Below, one piece after another: positions 29,406-39,247 of a stretch of 55,735 nt of DNA (positions within the stretch are counted from its first letter, which is position 1; each line of letters opens with the position of its first letter). The notes under the pieces were generated by a model that was given only the letters and a program-made list of their open reading frames with translations, ran no database searches and was not told the origin of the DNA. The stretch is from Tenacibaculum sp. SG-28 (GTDB taxonomy: Bacteria; Bacteroidota; Bacteroidia; Flavobacteriales; Flavobacteriaceae). The stretch lies in the NCBI RefSeq assembly GCF_002954385.1, contig NZ_MQVY01000005.1, positions 64,834-120,568 on the forward strand, written 5' to 3'. The position numbers were made by a program, and so were the translations under genes.

Positions 29406-30311
29406 CTATTTAACCCAATCTACTGGGTTAGCAAGCACTTGTAAAAGCCGCTCTTCTTGCGAATTTTTGATTGGAGTATGGTTATATTTCCATTGCACAG
29501 TTGGAGGAAGACTCATTAAAATACTTTCAATCCTTCCATTTGTTTTCAAACCAAATAAAGTCCCTCGATCGTGTACTAGATTGAATTCTACATATCGTCC
29601 TCTTCTAATCTCTTGCCAATCTTTATGTGTTTTTGTAAAGGAAACATCTTTTCGACGTTTAACAATTGGCAGATAGGATTCTAAAAAACTATTTCCGATT
29701 GCGGTTACAAAATCATAACGGTCTTGTAAAGTAAACTCGGATGTTGCTTTTAAATAATCAAAAAACAAACCACCAACACCTCTTGCCTCATTCCTATGCG
29801 CGTTCCAAAAGTACTCGTCACATGTTTTTTTGTATTTAGGATAAAAGGATTTGTGATACGTGTCACAAGCATTTTTACATACTGTGTGAAAATGGATAGC
29901 ATCTTCTTCAAATAAGTAATACGGTGTTAAATCTTGTCCTCCTCCGAACCATTGCGTGACAATATTTCCTGTTTCATCATACATTTCAAAATAACGCCAG
30001 TTGGCATGTACCGTTGGCACAAATGGATTTTTTGGATGTAATACTAAGCTTAACCCACAGGCAAAAAAATCTCCTTGCTTTACACCAAATTGCTTTCTTA
30101 ATACCTCTGGTAATTCTCCGTGAACCGCAGAAATATTAACCCCTCCTTTTTCGAATACATTTCCATTCTCAATAACTCTGGTTCTCCCACCACCGCCTTC
30201 CTTTCTTTTCCATAAATCCTCCATAAAGGTAACACCGCCATCGATGGCTTCCAACTCGGTTGTAATAGTATCCTGTAACTGTTGTATGTACTCGTAAAAT
30301 TGCTCTCTCAT
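29406..30311 (-). CDS. hemF: Oxygen-dependent coproporphyrinogen III oxidase
   Basis: The 301-residue protein has the HemF signatures VHANWRYFEM, WFGGGQDLTPYYLFEEDA, HFHTVCKNACD and RRGRYVEFNLVHDRGT. It converts coproporphyrinogen III to protoporphyrinogen IX using O2, in the cytosol. Length matches the family. It lies 29 bases downstream of the EI24-like gene on the same strand, at the distal end of the minus-strand heme run. No oxygen-independent HemN was seen in the window. Confidence 0.96.
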   Translation of the reverse strand: MREQFYEYIQQLQDTITTELEAIDGGVTFMEDLWKRKEGGGGRTRVIENGNVFEKGGVNISAVHGELPEVLRKQFGVKQGDFFACGLSLVLHPKNPFVPTVHANWRYFEMYDETGNIVTQWFGGGQDLTPYYLFEEDAIHFHTVCKNACDTYHKSFYPKYKKTCDEYFWNAHRNEARGVGGLFFDYLKATSEFTLQDRYDFVTAIGNSFLESYLPIVKRRKDVSFTKTHKDWQEIRRGRYVEFNLVHDRGTLFGLKTNGRIESILMSLPPTVQWKYNHTPIKNSQEERLLQVLANPVDWVK

Positions 30312-30340
30312 GTGTTAGGTGTATCTCTCTACAAAAGTAG

Positions 30341-31087
30341 TTATTCTTTTAATGCTAAACTTTGATTTTTCCTTATTGTTTGTACACTAGCTGCAGCTAC
30401 AGATAGTGGTAAGACCAGAATAAAACCAAAAACAGGAATTAATAAAATAAATAAAAAAACGATACCGTTTCCCAATGCTAAACCCTTATTGTTCTGAACG
30501 AATCGAATACTATCTCGGTAGGAATAATGGCGCTCTAAAGTATAATCCATATTACCAAACCCTGCAAAATACGATTGAATTAAAAAGATAATAAAGGTAA
30601 ATATAATGCCTAATACCGGAACTAAACTCAGCAACAACAAAGGAAGCGTAAGTAGCAGTTCCCTAAATAAATTTCTGAGATTTAAACGAATCCCCCTAAG
30701 TAATAATTTGGAAAAAGAACTATCCGATACGGAAGCTTTACCTCCTAATAAATGAGCTTCAATTTTTTCGGAAACTGGCCCCATAAAAGGAGATACTATT
30801 GCCATAACAATGTGTTTGTATAAAATCAGGCCAATGACAATTATTACGGCACCACTAAAAAAAGAGCTAACTGCACTAAAGGTAGATTTACCGAAATCCC
30901 ATTTCCATAATTCACCTATATATGCTCCAATATCATCGGCAAATACAAATGCCGTAATAAGTATAACTACTGCAGTAAGAAAACTGATAGCAATAGGGAC
31001 TAAAAAATAGCGCCATAACTTTAACCTCGTTAATAAATGAAAACCCGAAAGATAGGCTTTAAAACTCTCCAATAATTGTGCTATCAT
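30341..31087 (-). CDS. EI24/CysZ-like membrane protein
   Basis: The 248-residue protein has about four hydrophobic spans (for example FLVPIAISFLTAVVILITAF and LGNGIVFLFILLIPVFGFI) and the EI24-family pattern SPFMGPVSEKIEAHLLG. CysZ homologues transport sulfate, but the family also includes proteins of unknown role. It is embedded in the heme run, between the TlpA-like gene and hemF, and follows a terminator at 31113-31139, so it may start a separate transcript. A role in heme supply is not shown. Confidence 0.8.
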   Translation of the reverse strand: MIAQLLESFKAYLSGFHLLTRLKLWRYFLVPIAISFLTAVVILITAFVFADDIGAYIGELWKWDFGKSTFSAVSSFFSGAVIIVIGLILYKHIVMAIVSPFMGPVSEKIEAHLLGGKASVSDSSFSKLLLRGIRLNLRNLFRELLLTLPLLLLSLVPVLGIIFTFIIFLIQSYFAGFGNMDYTLERHYSYRDSIRFVQNNKGLALGNGIVFLFILLIPVFGFILVLPLSVAAASVQTIRKNQSLALKE

Positions 31088-31112
31088 AAACTTCTAAATT
31101 TAATTTAAAAAA

Positions 31113-31139
31113 ACCTCTTTCTAACGAGTAGAAAGAGGT
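31113..31139 (-). terminator. Terminator after the TlpA-like gene
   Basis: ACCTCTTTCTA and TAGAAAGAGGT form 11-bp perfect arms around ACGAG. On the minus strand a T-rich run follows. Confidence 0.85.
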
Positions 31140-31180
31140 GCATTGTATCTATACAAAGGTTTTTTTTGTATTTAACGTTA

Positions 31181-31801
31181 TTACATAATAACCTTTAAAA
31201 ACTCTTCTAATTGTGCTTCATTCATAGCATTTACTTGCTCCCAAGTCATTTTTTTCGATGGAGATGCTGCTCCTCTTTTAAAATTGACTATTTTTTTATC
31301 TTTTGCTATTAAATAAGTTGTTGGGTAATCTAGCTTGTGTACAAAACCGTTTATTTCAATGGTAGATTTATCTGAATTTTCTGCTTCTGAAGCAACTAGC
31401 ATGATACGCTTGTCTAACTTTTCAGCCATTCGTTGCACTCCTTCTTGTTTATCCCAAAACAACATAACCACCTCTATCTTGTCTCCATATTTCTCTACCA
31501 TCTTATTCAAAGCAGGTATTTCACCCCAACAAGGCGCACACCAAGTTGCTGCTGCCACTAATAAAATTGGCTTAGTAATCGCATCCGTACTTATTTTATC
31601 GCCAGTTATCGTTGTAAACTCGTAGTTGGATAGGTATTTGTTTTTTATACAATTATTAACAATATCATCAAGCATAGCCGCATCCTTACCAGAATCTAGA
31701 ATACAATCTGCTACAGCATCTTTGTAATACTGTTTGTCTTGAGAAAAAATTAGCTGGGCTGAAATCAATAGCAACACAAAAAACAATCTATTCATAATCA
31801 A
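31181..31801 (-). CDS. TlpA-like exported thioredoxin-fold protein
   Basis: The 206-residue protein has a signal peptide (VLLLISAQLIFSQ) and a thioredoxin fold with the redox motif ATWCAPCWGEIP (WCAPC) and a cis-Pro region DYPTTYLIAKD. It is probably a periplasmic thiol reductase. It lies 19 bases downstream of hemE on the same strand and ends at a strong terminator. A link with cytochrome c maturation is plausible from context only. Confidence 0.86.
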   Translation of the reverse strand: MIMNRLFFVLLLISAQLIFSQDKQYYKDAVADCILDSGKDAAMLDDIVNNCIKNKYLSNYEFTTITGDKISTDAITKPILLVAAATWCAPCWGEIPALNKMVEKYGDKIEVVMLFWDKQEGVQRMAEKLDKRIMLVASEAENSDKSTIEINGFVHKLDYPTTYLIAKDKKIVNFKRGAASPSKKMTWEQVNAMNEAQLEEFLKVIM

Positions 31802-31820
31802 ATATTTAAGGTTGGTAATA

Positions 31821-32845
31821 TTAAACTTTGTATTCTTTTACCGCCTCGATAAATGCCTGAGCATTTTCTAATGGTATATTGGGTAAAATTCCATGCCCCA
31901 AGTTAACAATATATTTGTCTTTTCCAAACTCATTTATCATCTGTGTTACCATTTTTTTAATTTCCTTTGGTGGAGACAATAATCGAGAAGGGTCAAAATT
32001 TCCTTGTAAGGTAATATTCCCACCAGTTAAATAACGTGCGTTTCTTGCAGAACAAGTCCAATCTACACCAAGTGCAGATGCGTTCGATTTCGCCATAACA
32101 TCTAAAGCAAACCAACACCCTTTTCCAAAGGCTATTACTGGAACCTCGTCTTTAAGTGCCTCGATAATTTGATTGATATACTGCCATGAAAACTCCTGGT
32201 AATCTACCGGTGAAAGCATCCCTCCCCACGAGTCAAAAATTTGTACCGCGTCAACACCAGCATTTACCTTAGCTTTTAAATAAGCAATGGTCGTTTGTGT
32301 AATTTTAGTTAGCAATTCGTGTGCGAGAATAGGTGATGAAAAACAAAACTCTTTTGCTTTATCAAAATTTTTCGATCCTTGCCCTTGCACCATATAACAC
32401 AATATCGTCCATGGAGACCCTGCAAAACCAATTAACGGTATTTCATTGTTCAGCTTTTCTTTGGTAGCTTTTATAGCATCCATTACATAGCCCAATTCGT
32501 GATTTACATCGGGGATAGTAACGGCATCTAATGTTTTTCTATCTCGTATAGGATTTGGTAGATACGGACCAAAATTTGGCTTCATTTCCACGGCAACATT
32601 CATTGCTTGCGGTACTACCAATATATCCGAAAATAAAATAGCCGCATCCATACCGTATCTTCGTATCGGTTGTACCGTAATTTCAGAGGCTAATTCTGGC
32701 GTTCTACATCGGGTAAAAAAATCGTATTTCTTACGAATTTCCATAAATTCAGGCAAGTATCTACCAGCCTGACGCATCATCAAACCGGAGGACGTTCTAC
32801 GGTCTCTCCTTTTAGGGCTCTTAAAAATAAATCGTTTTTTATCAT
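31821..32845 (-). CDS. hemE: Uroporphyrinogen III decarboxylase (frameshift at 32781)
   Basis: The corrected protein has 341 residues. The ATG at 32843-32845 gives [20 protein letters not shown] followed by V, then a stop. Restoring one base at 32781 (G to GG on the coding strand) gives [20 protein letters not shown], the HemE N-terminal motif with its catalytic Arg. [15 protein letters not shown] and [16 protein letters not shown] are also present. It decarboxylates uroporphyrinogen III to coproporphyrinogen III. It is 80 bases downstream of hemL. Confidence 0.94.
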
Positions 32846-32925
32846 TATTTTTTTATTTTAGCAAAACAAGTGAGTTTTTCGGCAAACCGCTCGTCATTCT
32901 TTGTTACTTATACTTTAAATAAACT

Positions 32926-34215
32926 TTACATTTCAGAAACTACGCGCATAGATTTATCTATAGCTTTCGCTATTTTCTTTATATCTTTCGTAGAGATAGC
33001 CGAAGATAAAAACCAAGCTTCAAATTGTGATGGTGGCAAGAAAACACCATTGCGAATCATTTCCCAAAAAAATACAGCAAATTTTTTCGTATCTGAAGAT
33101 TGGGCTTCTTGAAAGTTTGTCACGTTTTTATCGGTGAAAAAAGGATTCATCATCGAACCAAACCTACTTACCGTAAGATCGACATTGTATTTTTTTGCTG
33201 CTTCTAATAGCAATGACTCTATAGTTTGCGCGACTTCGTTAAACTTTTCGTAAGGATTTTGTTTCTTTAATTCTGTTAGTGTCGCAATTCCTCCTGCCAT
33301 AGCAATTGGATTACCACTTAACGTTCCTGCCTGATACATTCCGCCTAATGGAGCAACCATTTCCATAATCTCATTTCTAGCACCATAGGCTCCCACTGGA
33401 AAACCTCCACCGATAACCTTACCCAAACACGTTATGTCTGCTTCTACACCGAGTAACTCTTGCGCCCCTCCAAAAGTAGATCTAAAACCTGTCATTACCT
33501 CATCGGCAATTAATAAAGCACCTTTGGAAGTGAGATATTCTTTTAAGTCTATCAAAAAATTATTTTCAGGAATCACAACGCCCATATTTCCTGCAATGGG
33601 CTCTAAAATAACTCCCGCAATATCGTTATGCGCCTCAAAATGTGCTTTTACACTATCGAGATCATTGTAGTTTGCTATTAAGGTGTTTTTTACTGCACCC
33701 TCGGGAACTCCCTTACTACCTGGTAGACTAAGAGTTGCTAAACCCGATCCGGCAGCTACTAAAAGTGCATCTTGATGCCCGTGATAACAACCAGAAAATT
33801 TTATTATTTTATCTTTTCCGGTGAAAGCTCTCGCTAATCGAATCCCACTTAAAACGGCTTCGGTTCCGGAATTAACAAAACGAACCTTATCCATACCTGG
33901 AAAGGCATCACAAACAATTTTTGCTAATTTAATTTCATTTTTTGTCGAGGCACCAAACGAATAACCATTTTTCAAAGCTTTGGTGATTGCCTTTTGCACT
34001 TTTTTATGGCGATGTCCTAATATCATTGGTCCGTAGGACAACACGAGATCTATATAGGCATTATCATCTACATCATAAATCTTGGTCCCTTTTGCCTTTT
34101 TTATAAATAAAGGATTTCCTCCAACCGAGGCAAAAGCTCGAACTGGTGAATTTACTGCTCCAACAAGATGCTCTAAACCTTTTGTATATAATTCGTGTGA
34201 TTTTTGAAACGTCAT
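32926..34215 (-). CDS. hemL: Glutamate-1-semialdehyde 2,1-aminomutase
   Basis: Starting at the ATG at 34215 (MTFQKSHELY), the protein has 429 residues. It shows the class III aminotransferase core VNSGTEAVLSGIRLARA, CYHGHQDALL, IADEVMTGFR and the pyridoxal phosphate Lys266 in TCLGKVIGGGFPVG. It converts glutamate-1-semialdehyde to 5-aminolevulinate. The upstream in-frame TTG at 34239 lacks support. It lies 50 bases downstream of hemB. Confidence 0.95.
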   Translation of the reverse strand: MTFQKSHELYTKGLEHLVGAVNSPVRAFASVGGNPLFIKKAKGTKIYDVDDNAYIDLVLSYGPMILGHRHKKVQKAITKALKNGYSFGASTKNEIKLAKIVCDAFPGMDKVRFVNSGTEAVLSGIRLARAFTGKDKIIKFSGCYHGHQDALLVAAGSGLATLSLPGSKGVPEGAVKNTLIANYNDLDSVKAHFEAHNDIAGVILEPIAGNMGVVIPENNFLIDLKEYLTSKGALLIADEVMTGFRSTFGGAQELLGVEADITCLGKVIGGGFPVGAYGARNEIMEMVAPLGGMYQAGTLSGNPIAMAGGIATLTELKKQNPYEKFNEVAQTIESLLLEAAKKYNVDLTVSRFGSMMNPFFTDKNVTNFQEAQSSDTKKFAVFFWEMIRNGVFLPPSQFEAWFLSSAISTKDIKKIAKAIDKSMRVVSEM

Positions 34216-34265
34216 TCTAATTTTTTGTTTTAAATACAATTATAAAATTCCCGATTTAATAATCT

Positions 34266-35237
34266 TTAATTCCTATTATCTTGAAGAATTTTGGCTGCTT
34301 CTTTGGCAAAATAAGTAATGATTATATCTGCGCCTGCTCTTTTCATAGATAGCAAACTTTCCATCATAACACGTTCTCCATCAATCCATCCTTTTTCTGC
34401 TGCGGCCTTTACCATAGCGTATTCTCCGCTTACGTTGTAACACGCAATAGGACGGTCGTAATTATTTTTTAAGTCTCGTATAATATCCAGATAGGATAAC
34501 GCTGGTTTTACCATTAAAATATCCGCTCCTTCTTGATCGTCAAAAGTAGCTTCGCGCTGTGCTTCATCTCTATTGGAAGGGTCCATTTGATAGGTTCTTC
34601 TGTCTCCAAAAGACGGAGCAGAATCTACAGCCTCTCGAAAAGGACCATAAAAGGCTGACGCATATTTAACGGAATAACCCATTATTGGTAAATTGACAAA
34701 ACCATTGGCATCTAAAGCATCACGCATGGCAGCAATGGCGCCATCCATCATTCCGGACGGTGCAACCATGTCGGCGCCTGCGTTCGCATGCGAAATTGTT
34801 TGCTTTGCCAAATTTACCAGGGTTGCATCATTTACAACATCGTTGTTTTCGATAATACCACAATGCCCATGACAAGTATACTCACAGAAACAAACGTCTG
34901 TAATAACATATAAAGACGGGTATTTTTCTTTGATAAAGCGTATTGCTTGCTGCATAATACCATCGTCATTCCAAGTTTCACTACCTTCATCATCTTTTTT
35001 CGAAGGTATACCAAATAAAAGCACCGCAGGAATACGCAGCGCGACTACTTCGTCTAACTCTTTAGAAATCGTATCTAAAGAATACCTATTAATGCCTGGC
35101 ATTGAAGGAATTTCAACTTCAATATTGGTACCTTCTTCTATAAATAAAGGATATATAAAATCATCTACCGACAATTTCGTTTCACGCACTAGTCTTCGAA
35201 TGCCATCTGCTTTTCTGAGTCTTCTAGTTCTTAACAT
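34266..35237 (-). CDS. hemB: Porphobilinogen synthase (5-aminolevulinate dehydratase)
   Basis: The 323-residue protein condenses two 5-aminolevulinate molecules. Zinc-type ligands are present in [14 protein letters not shown] (C116, C118, C126), and the two Schiff-base lysines are K191 in [12 protein letters not shown] and K244 in [10 protein letters not shown]. Length fits the family. It lies 57 bases downstream of hemCD and 50 bases before hemL on the same strand. Confidence 0.97.
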   Translation of the reverse strand: MLRTRRLRKADGIRRLVRETKLSVDDFIYPLFIEEGTNIEVEIPSMPGINRYSLDTISKELDEVVALRIPAVLLFGIPSKKDDEGSETWNDDGIMQQAIRFIKEKYPSLYVITDVCFCEYTCHGHCGIIENNDVVNDATLVNLAKQTISHANAGADMVAPSGMMDGAIAAMRDALDANGFVNLPIMGYSVKYASAFYGPFREAVDSAPSFGDRRTYQMDPSNRDEAQREATFDDQEGADILMVKPALSYLDIIRDLKNNYDRPIACYNVSGEYAMVKAAAEKGWIDGERVMMESLLSMKRAGADIIITYFAKEAAKILQDNRN

Positions 35238-35294
35238 TATAAAAATTTAAATACTGAGAGATACAATTATGATTCTTCACCATATCTTTCCCTA

Positions 35295-36881
35295 TTATTT
35301 TACAAACTCTTTTTTTACTAAATCTACCACGCTTTCAACGGTGGGCATTTTTGCCACGCGAACCTCTTTAAAACCGCGTTTCTCCGCTTCTTTTGCTGTA
35401 GTGTCTCCGATACAAAAAGCTATGGTATTTGCTGTGTTTTTTTGCAGGTAACTTTCAATAGTTGATGGACTGTAAAACAAAACTCCATCGGTAGCATCGG
35501 AAACAGCTACCGGACTCAACATTGTTTTGTACGCTTCAATTTCATGTACTTGCACATCGTTAGCTTGTAAAATAACAGATAAAGTATCTAATCGTATGTT
35601 GCTACAGAAATAGGTCACCTCTTGTCCTTTTAATTTTGAGGAGAGATACTGGGCTAACTTTTTTGCATTTCTTTCTACATGAGAGACTACTCCAATTTTT
35701 TCCTCAATTAACTTTTTAGTTCTTCTACCTACGCAAAAAATATTTTTAAACTGCAATTCTTCTGCTGTAAAATTATGTACGAGTGCTTCTACTCCATTTT
35801 TACTGGTTATAACAACATTTTGTATGGGATCTTTAACGTATTTGGCAGCAATACGATTGAATCTAATTTTAATAAAATCACTATCCTCTACAGCAATGAA
35901 ATTGGGTACTGATTTCTTTTGTATTAAGGATAATTTTTTAGTCGAATATACCGAAAACTCTTTTTCCAAACCGTGGTCTGCCATAATCATCAGTTTCCCT
36001 CCTCTATCAATTATGTGATTCGCACAATCCTTTGCAAGAAATTTATGACGTCCAAGGGGTACTTTTTTAGCTACTTCTAACTTTTTACTCCCATCTCTAC
36101 TAAGTACAACTCCTTTAAAATTTATCTCCTTTTCTACCTCGTTTATATAAGCTAAAGCTCCTATAGGGGCAGTACAGCCTCCCTCGAGTCTCTTTAAAAA
36201 CTCTCTTTCTATTGCGGTACAAGTTTGGGTATCTTTATCATTGATTTGTTCACAAGCTTCTATACTATATGTGTCAGACGCTAAGGCAGTGATCATTATT
36301 GCCCCTTGTGCTGGTGCAGGAATCATCCACGATAAAGAAATCGCTCCTTTGGGTCTTTTCCCTATTCTCTCTAGGCCTGCTGCTGCGAATACTGCTCCAT
36401 TCCAATTGTTGGCACTTAACTTTTCTAATCGCGTATTAACATTACCACGCAAGTCGACCACTTTATGTGTTGGGTAGCGGTTAAGCCATTGTGCTCGTCT
36501 ACGAAGACTCCCTGTAGCGATAATACCATCTTTTTGGGCCATAAACTCCTCGGTATCTTTAAGAACTAAAATATCGTTGTGATTAGCTCTTTTTAAAACA
36601 GCTGCTTGAACAATACCCTCAGGTAATGCCGTGGGAACATCTTTCATTGAATGCACTGCAATATCTATTTCACCTTGCAACATAGCAATATCTAGATTTT
36701 TAGTAAAAATCCCAGTAATTCCTAACTCATAGAGAGGTTTATCTAGAACAATATCTCCTGTAGATTTGATAGGTACAATTTCCGTTTCGTATCCTAATTC
36801 TTCTAACTGCTTTCGAACTTTGTTCGCTTGCCATAAGGCCAGTTCACTTTCCCGTGTACCGATTCTAATTTTCTTCTGCAT
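35295..36881 (-). CDS. hemC: Fused hydroxymethylbilane synthase and uroporphyrinogen-III synthase
   Basis: From the ATG at 36881 (MQKKIRIGTRES) the protein has 528 residues, about 220 more than HemC alone. The HemC part (1-300) has RIGTRESELALWQA, HSMKDVPT, TGSLRRRAQWL and the dipyrromethane cofactor Cys in LEGGCTAPIGAL. The C-terminal part (about 310-528) has HemD features: VVITSKNGVEALV, FCVGRRTKKLIEE, FYSPSTIESYL and AFCIGDTTAKEAEKRGF. One protein would therefore make uroporphyrinogen III from porphobilinogen. Its start overlaps the hemA end by 17 bases, implying coupled translation. Confidence 0.92.
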   Translation of the reverse strand: MQKKIRIGTRESELALWQANKVRKQLEELGYETEIVPIKSTGDIVLDKPLYELGITGIFTKNLDIAMLQGEIDIAVHSMKDVPTALPEGIVQAAVLKRANHNDILVLKDTEEFMAQKDGIIATGSLRRRAQWLNRYPTHKVVDLRGNVNTRLEKLSANNWNGAVFAAAGLERIGKRPKGAISLSWMIPAPAQGAIMITALASDTYSIEACEQINDKDTQTCTAIEREFLKRLEGGCTAPIGALAYINEVEKEINFKGVVLSRDGSKKLEVAKKVPLGRHKFLAKDCANHIIDRGGKLMIMADHGLEKEFSVYSTKKLSLIQKKSVPNFIAVEDSDFIKIRFNRIAAKYVKDPIQNVVITSKNGVEALVHNFTAEELQFKNIFCVGRRTKKLIEEKIGVVSHVERNAKKLAQYLSSKLKGQEVTYFCSNIRLDTLSVILQANDVQVHEIEAYKTMLSPVAVSDATDGVLFYSPSTIESYLQKNTANTIAFCIGDTTAKEAEKRGFKEVRVAKMPTVESVVDLVKKEFVK

Positions 36882-38133
36882 TAATTGGTTGTAAAGTTGC
36901 CCCAAATACCTTAGACATTACATCAATACTTTGGGTTATAGAGGTATTTTCGTCTTTTAAATGTTTGACGAATTGTGTAGTAATCTTTTGAATGAGTCGA
37001 GAGGTAATAACTTCCGCTTGTTCTTCATCAAAATCTCTATTTTTTTTCTTGTGGAAGTTTATCTCGTCTTTTTGAATTGCTACTAAAGATTGTTTCAGTG
37101 CGTTAATCGCAGGAGTGAATTTACGGTGGTTCAACCATTGGTTAAATTCCGCTTTGTGTTCTTCTATAATTGCTTCTGCGAGTGGCACTTCTTTTTCTCT
37201 AACGGCTAGCGTTTCTAATGTTATTTTTGACAACTCATCTACATTGATTAGCGTTACATTTTTTAGACTAGATACTTCTGTGGAAACATTTGCCGGCATG
37301 GATAAATCTAGTATTAAAATATCTTTATCTTCCGGAATGTGCTCCTTCAATACCGTAGGTTTATTTGCTCCGGTGGAAACAATAAGTACATCACAATTTG
37401 CAATCTCTTGGGATAAATCTTTATATTTTGCCTGACGAATTGCAGGATTCTCTTTAACAAATTCCGTCACCTTTTCTTCGGTTCTATTTATCAAGCGAAC
37501 CATATTGTTATTGGTGTATTCGGATAAGTTTTTACAAGTATGTTTTCCCATTTTACCCAAACCAAAAACTAAAATATTTTTAGCATTGTGGTTTGGTATG
37601 TTTTTAATAAGATATTGTACCGCAGCGTAAGAAACTGAAGTTGTACCCGAACTTAGTTTTGTTTCGTTTTTTACGCGTTTACTAGATTGCATGACACAAT
37701 TTAATAATCGCTCTAAATAAGCGTTCGAAGTACCGAGTTCTTTTGACAATTTAAACGCATGACGCAATTGCCCAACAATTTCGTAATCTCCTAGTATCTG
37801 ACTATCTAATCCAGTGCCCATTCGAAACAAATGCTGTATGGCATCTTGGTTTTTGTGGATATAGGAAACTTTGGCAAACTCTTCTACTGTTCCCTGAGAA
37901 TACTTACAAAGCATCTTGATGAGTTGAAATGGATGCTCGGCAAAACCGGTTATTTCTGTTCTGTTACATGTTGACAATACAAACAATTCTCCAGACCCTG
38001 TTGCTTTAGCCTCCTCTAAAAGCCCGATTTGTGCTTCTTTAGACAAAGAGAACTTTCCTCTTGTTTCTGCATCAGCTTTTATATAACTGACACCTATATT
38101 GTAAAATTTTGTTGGCTTATTATCTGTGTACAT
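36865..38133 (-). CDS. hemA: Glutamyl-tRNA reductase
   Basis: From the ATG at 38133 the protein has 422 residues. It shows the catalytic Cys56 in LSTCNRTEITGF, substrate-binding HLFRMGTGLDSQILGDYEIVG, the dinucleotide motif VFGLGKMGKHT and a C-terminal dimerisation helix. It makes glutamate-1-semialdehyde, the first committed step of the C5 pathway. An in-frame TTG at 38160 is a less likely start. It is divergent from the AraC-type regulator across 211 bases. Confidence 0.96.
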   Translation of the reverse strand: MYTDNKPTKFYNIGVSYIKADAETRGKFSLSKEAQIGLLEEAKATGSGELFVLSTCNRTEITGFAEHPFQLIKMLCKYSQGTVEEFAKVSYIHKNQDAIQHLFRMGTGLDSQILGDYEIVGQLRHAFKLSKELGTSNAYLERLLNCVMQSSKRVKNETKLSSGTTSVSYAAVQYLIKNIPNHNAKNILVFGLGKMGKHTCKNLSEYTNNNMVRLINRTEEKVTEFVKENPAIRQAKYKDLSQEIANCDVLIVSTGANKPTVLKEHIPEDKDILILDLSMPANVSTEVSSLKNVTLINVDELSKITLETLAVREKEVPLAEAIIEEHKAEFNQWLNHRKFTPAINALKQSLVAIQKDEINFHKKKNRDFDEEQAEVITSRLIQKITTQFVKHLKDENTSITQSIDVMSKVFGATLQPINAEEN

Positions 38134-38260
38134 TAATATCTTCTTCCAAAAAACATTCAAAAATATAAAGTTTATACCGTTAAAAGTATCGCTAGAAGAA
38201 CTTTTAATGTCGTTTCAAGTTTTTTACCTCTTTATTCCATAAAAACGACTCAAAATTCCC

Positions 38261-38268
38261 TAAATTTG
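38261..38268 (+). promoter_or_regulatory. -7 element TAAATTTG of the AraC-type regulator promoter
   Basis: TAAATTTG fits TAnnTTTG and lies 76 bases before the ATG at 38345. Confidence 0.45.
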
Positions 38269-38300
38269 CAGTAATAGATAGTCTTTGGAGCGCATCTATA

Positions 38301-38313
38301 TAGAATCATTCTA
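38301..38313. promoter_or_regulatory. Perfect 13-bp palindrome between hemA and the AraC-type gene
   Basis: TAGAATCATTCTA is a perfect odd-length palindrome (6-bp arms about a central C). It is downstream of the TAAATTTG element and would lie in the regulator 5' leader. Inference: a possible autoregulatory site. Confidence 0.3.
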
Positions 38314-38344
38314 AATAAAAGCTAATAATTAAAGTTTGGATAGT

Positions 38345-39229
38345 ATGTTAAAAAATGTCGCAGGAAGTTCTTTTAGTGAAATCATCTTTGAAAAAGGATT
38401 TTTCATCTTAAAATTTCAAAATGAAAGTAATGAAACAGAGGTTTTTAAAAGAGATATTGACAGTTCTTTTATCCAACTTCATTATTGTGTTAAAGGGAAT
38501 TGTAAATTCCATTTCAACAACAACAATTACACGTTCAACGTCTTAGACAAACACTCCATTTTCCTGTATAATCCGCAGCAAAAATTACCCATAAACTTAG
38601 AAATACTCCCAAAGACATCCTTAATTTCGGTATTAATATCTATTGAAAAATTTCATTCTTTATTCTCACAAGAAGCAAGTTATATTCCTTTTTTAAGTGA
38701 AGACAATAAGAACAAGAAATACTATGACAATACGGAAATCAAAGAAAATCTTCTTATCGTTCTTCGTCAAATATTTGCAGCAAAAAACCACAGTTCCATT
38801 AAAAACCTGTATATCAAGGGTAAAATCTACGAATTATTGAGTCTTCATTTTGACAATGGAGAAAGCACCAATAATGAATACTGTCCTTTTCTTGTAGACG
38901 ATCGAGAGGTACTAAAAATAAGAAAAGCAAAAGATATCATCATCTCTAAAATGAGTGAACCCCCGTCTTTACAAGAACTCGCCAATGAAGTTGGACTAAA
39001 CCTAAAAAAATTGAAAGAAGGATTCAAGCAAATATACGGAGACACAGTGTATAGTTTTCTATTCGACTACAAAATGGAATTTGCGCGAAAACTCCTTGAA
39101 AACAACAAACATAACGTTAACGAAGTTGGGATGCAAGTTGGTTACAGTACCTCTAGCCATTTTATAGCTGCCTTTAAAAAGAAATTTGGAACAACACCTA
39201 AACAATATGTAATGCGTTTATCGCAATAA
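38345..39229 (+). CDS. AraC-family transcriptional regulator
   Basis: From the ATG at 38345 the protein has 294 residues: a cupin-like N-terminal sensing region (about 40-130) and a C-terminal AraC double HTH (about 195-294, SLQELANEVGLNLKKLKEGF and NVNEVGMQVGYSTSSHFIAAF). An in-frame TTG at 38336 is an alternative. It is divergent from hemA and heads the plus-strand run trmH-like, hemH, hemJ, so it is a good candidate for heme-locus regulation, though the inducer is unknown. Confidence 0.9.
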   Translation: MLKNVAGSSFSEIIFEKGFFILKFQNESNETEVFKRDIDSSFIQLHYCVKGNCKFHFNNNNYTFNVLDKHSIFLYNPQQKLPINLEILPKTSLISVLISIEKFHSLFSQEASYIPFLSEDNKNKKYYDNTEIKENLLIVLRQIFAAKNHSSIKNLYIKGKIYELLSLHFDNGESTNNEYCPFLVDDREVLKIRKAKDIIISKMSEPPSLQELANEVGLNLKKLKEGFKQIYGDTVYSFLFDYKMEFARKLLENNKHNVNEVGMQVGYSTSSHFIAAFKKKFGTTPKQYVMRLSQ

Positions 39230-39247
39230 TTGAAATTGAGTATAATA

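Noticed and set aside
31181..31801. TlpA-like protein as a dedicated heme-pathway enzyme
   Set aside because: It has a signal peptide and a WCAPC motif; only its position links it to heme genes.
38134..38160. TTG at 38160 as the hemA start
   Set aside because: The ATG at 38133 gives the normal N-terminus; the extra nine residues have no family support.
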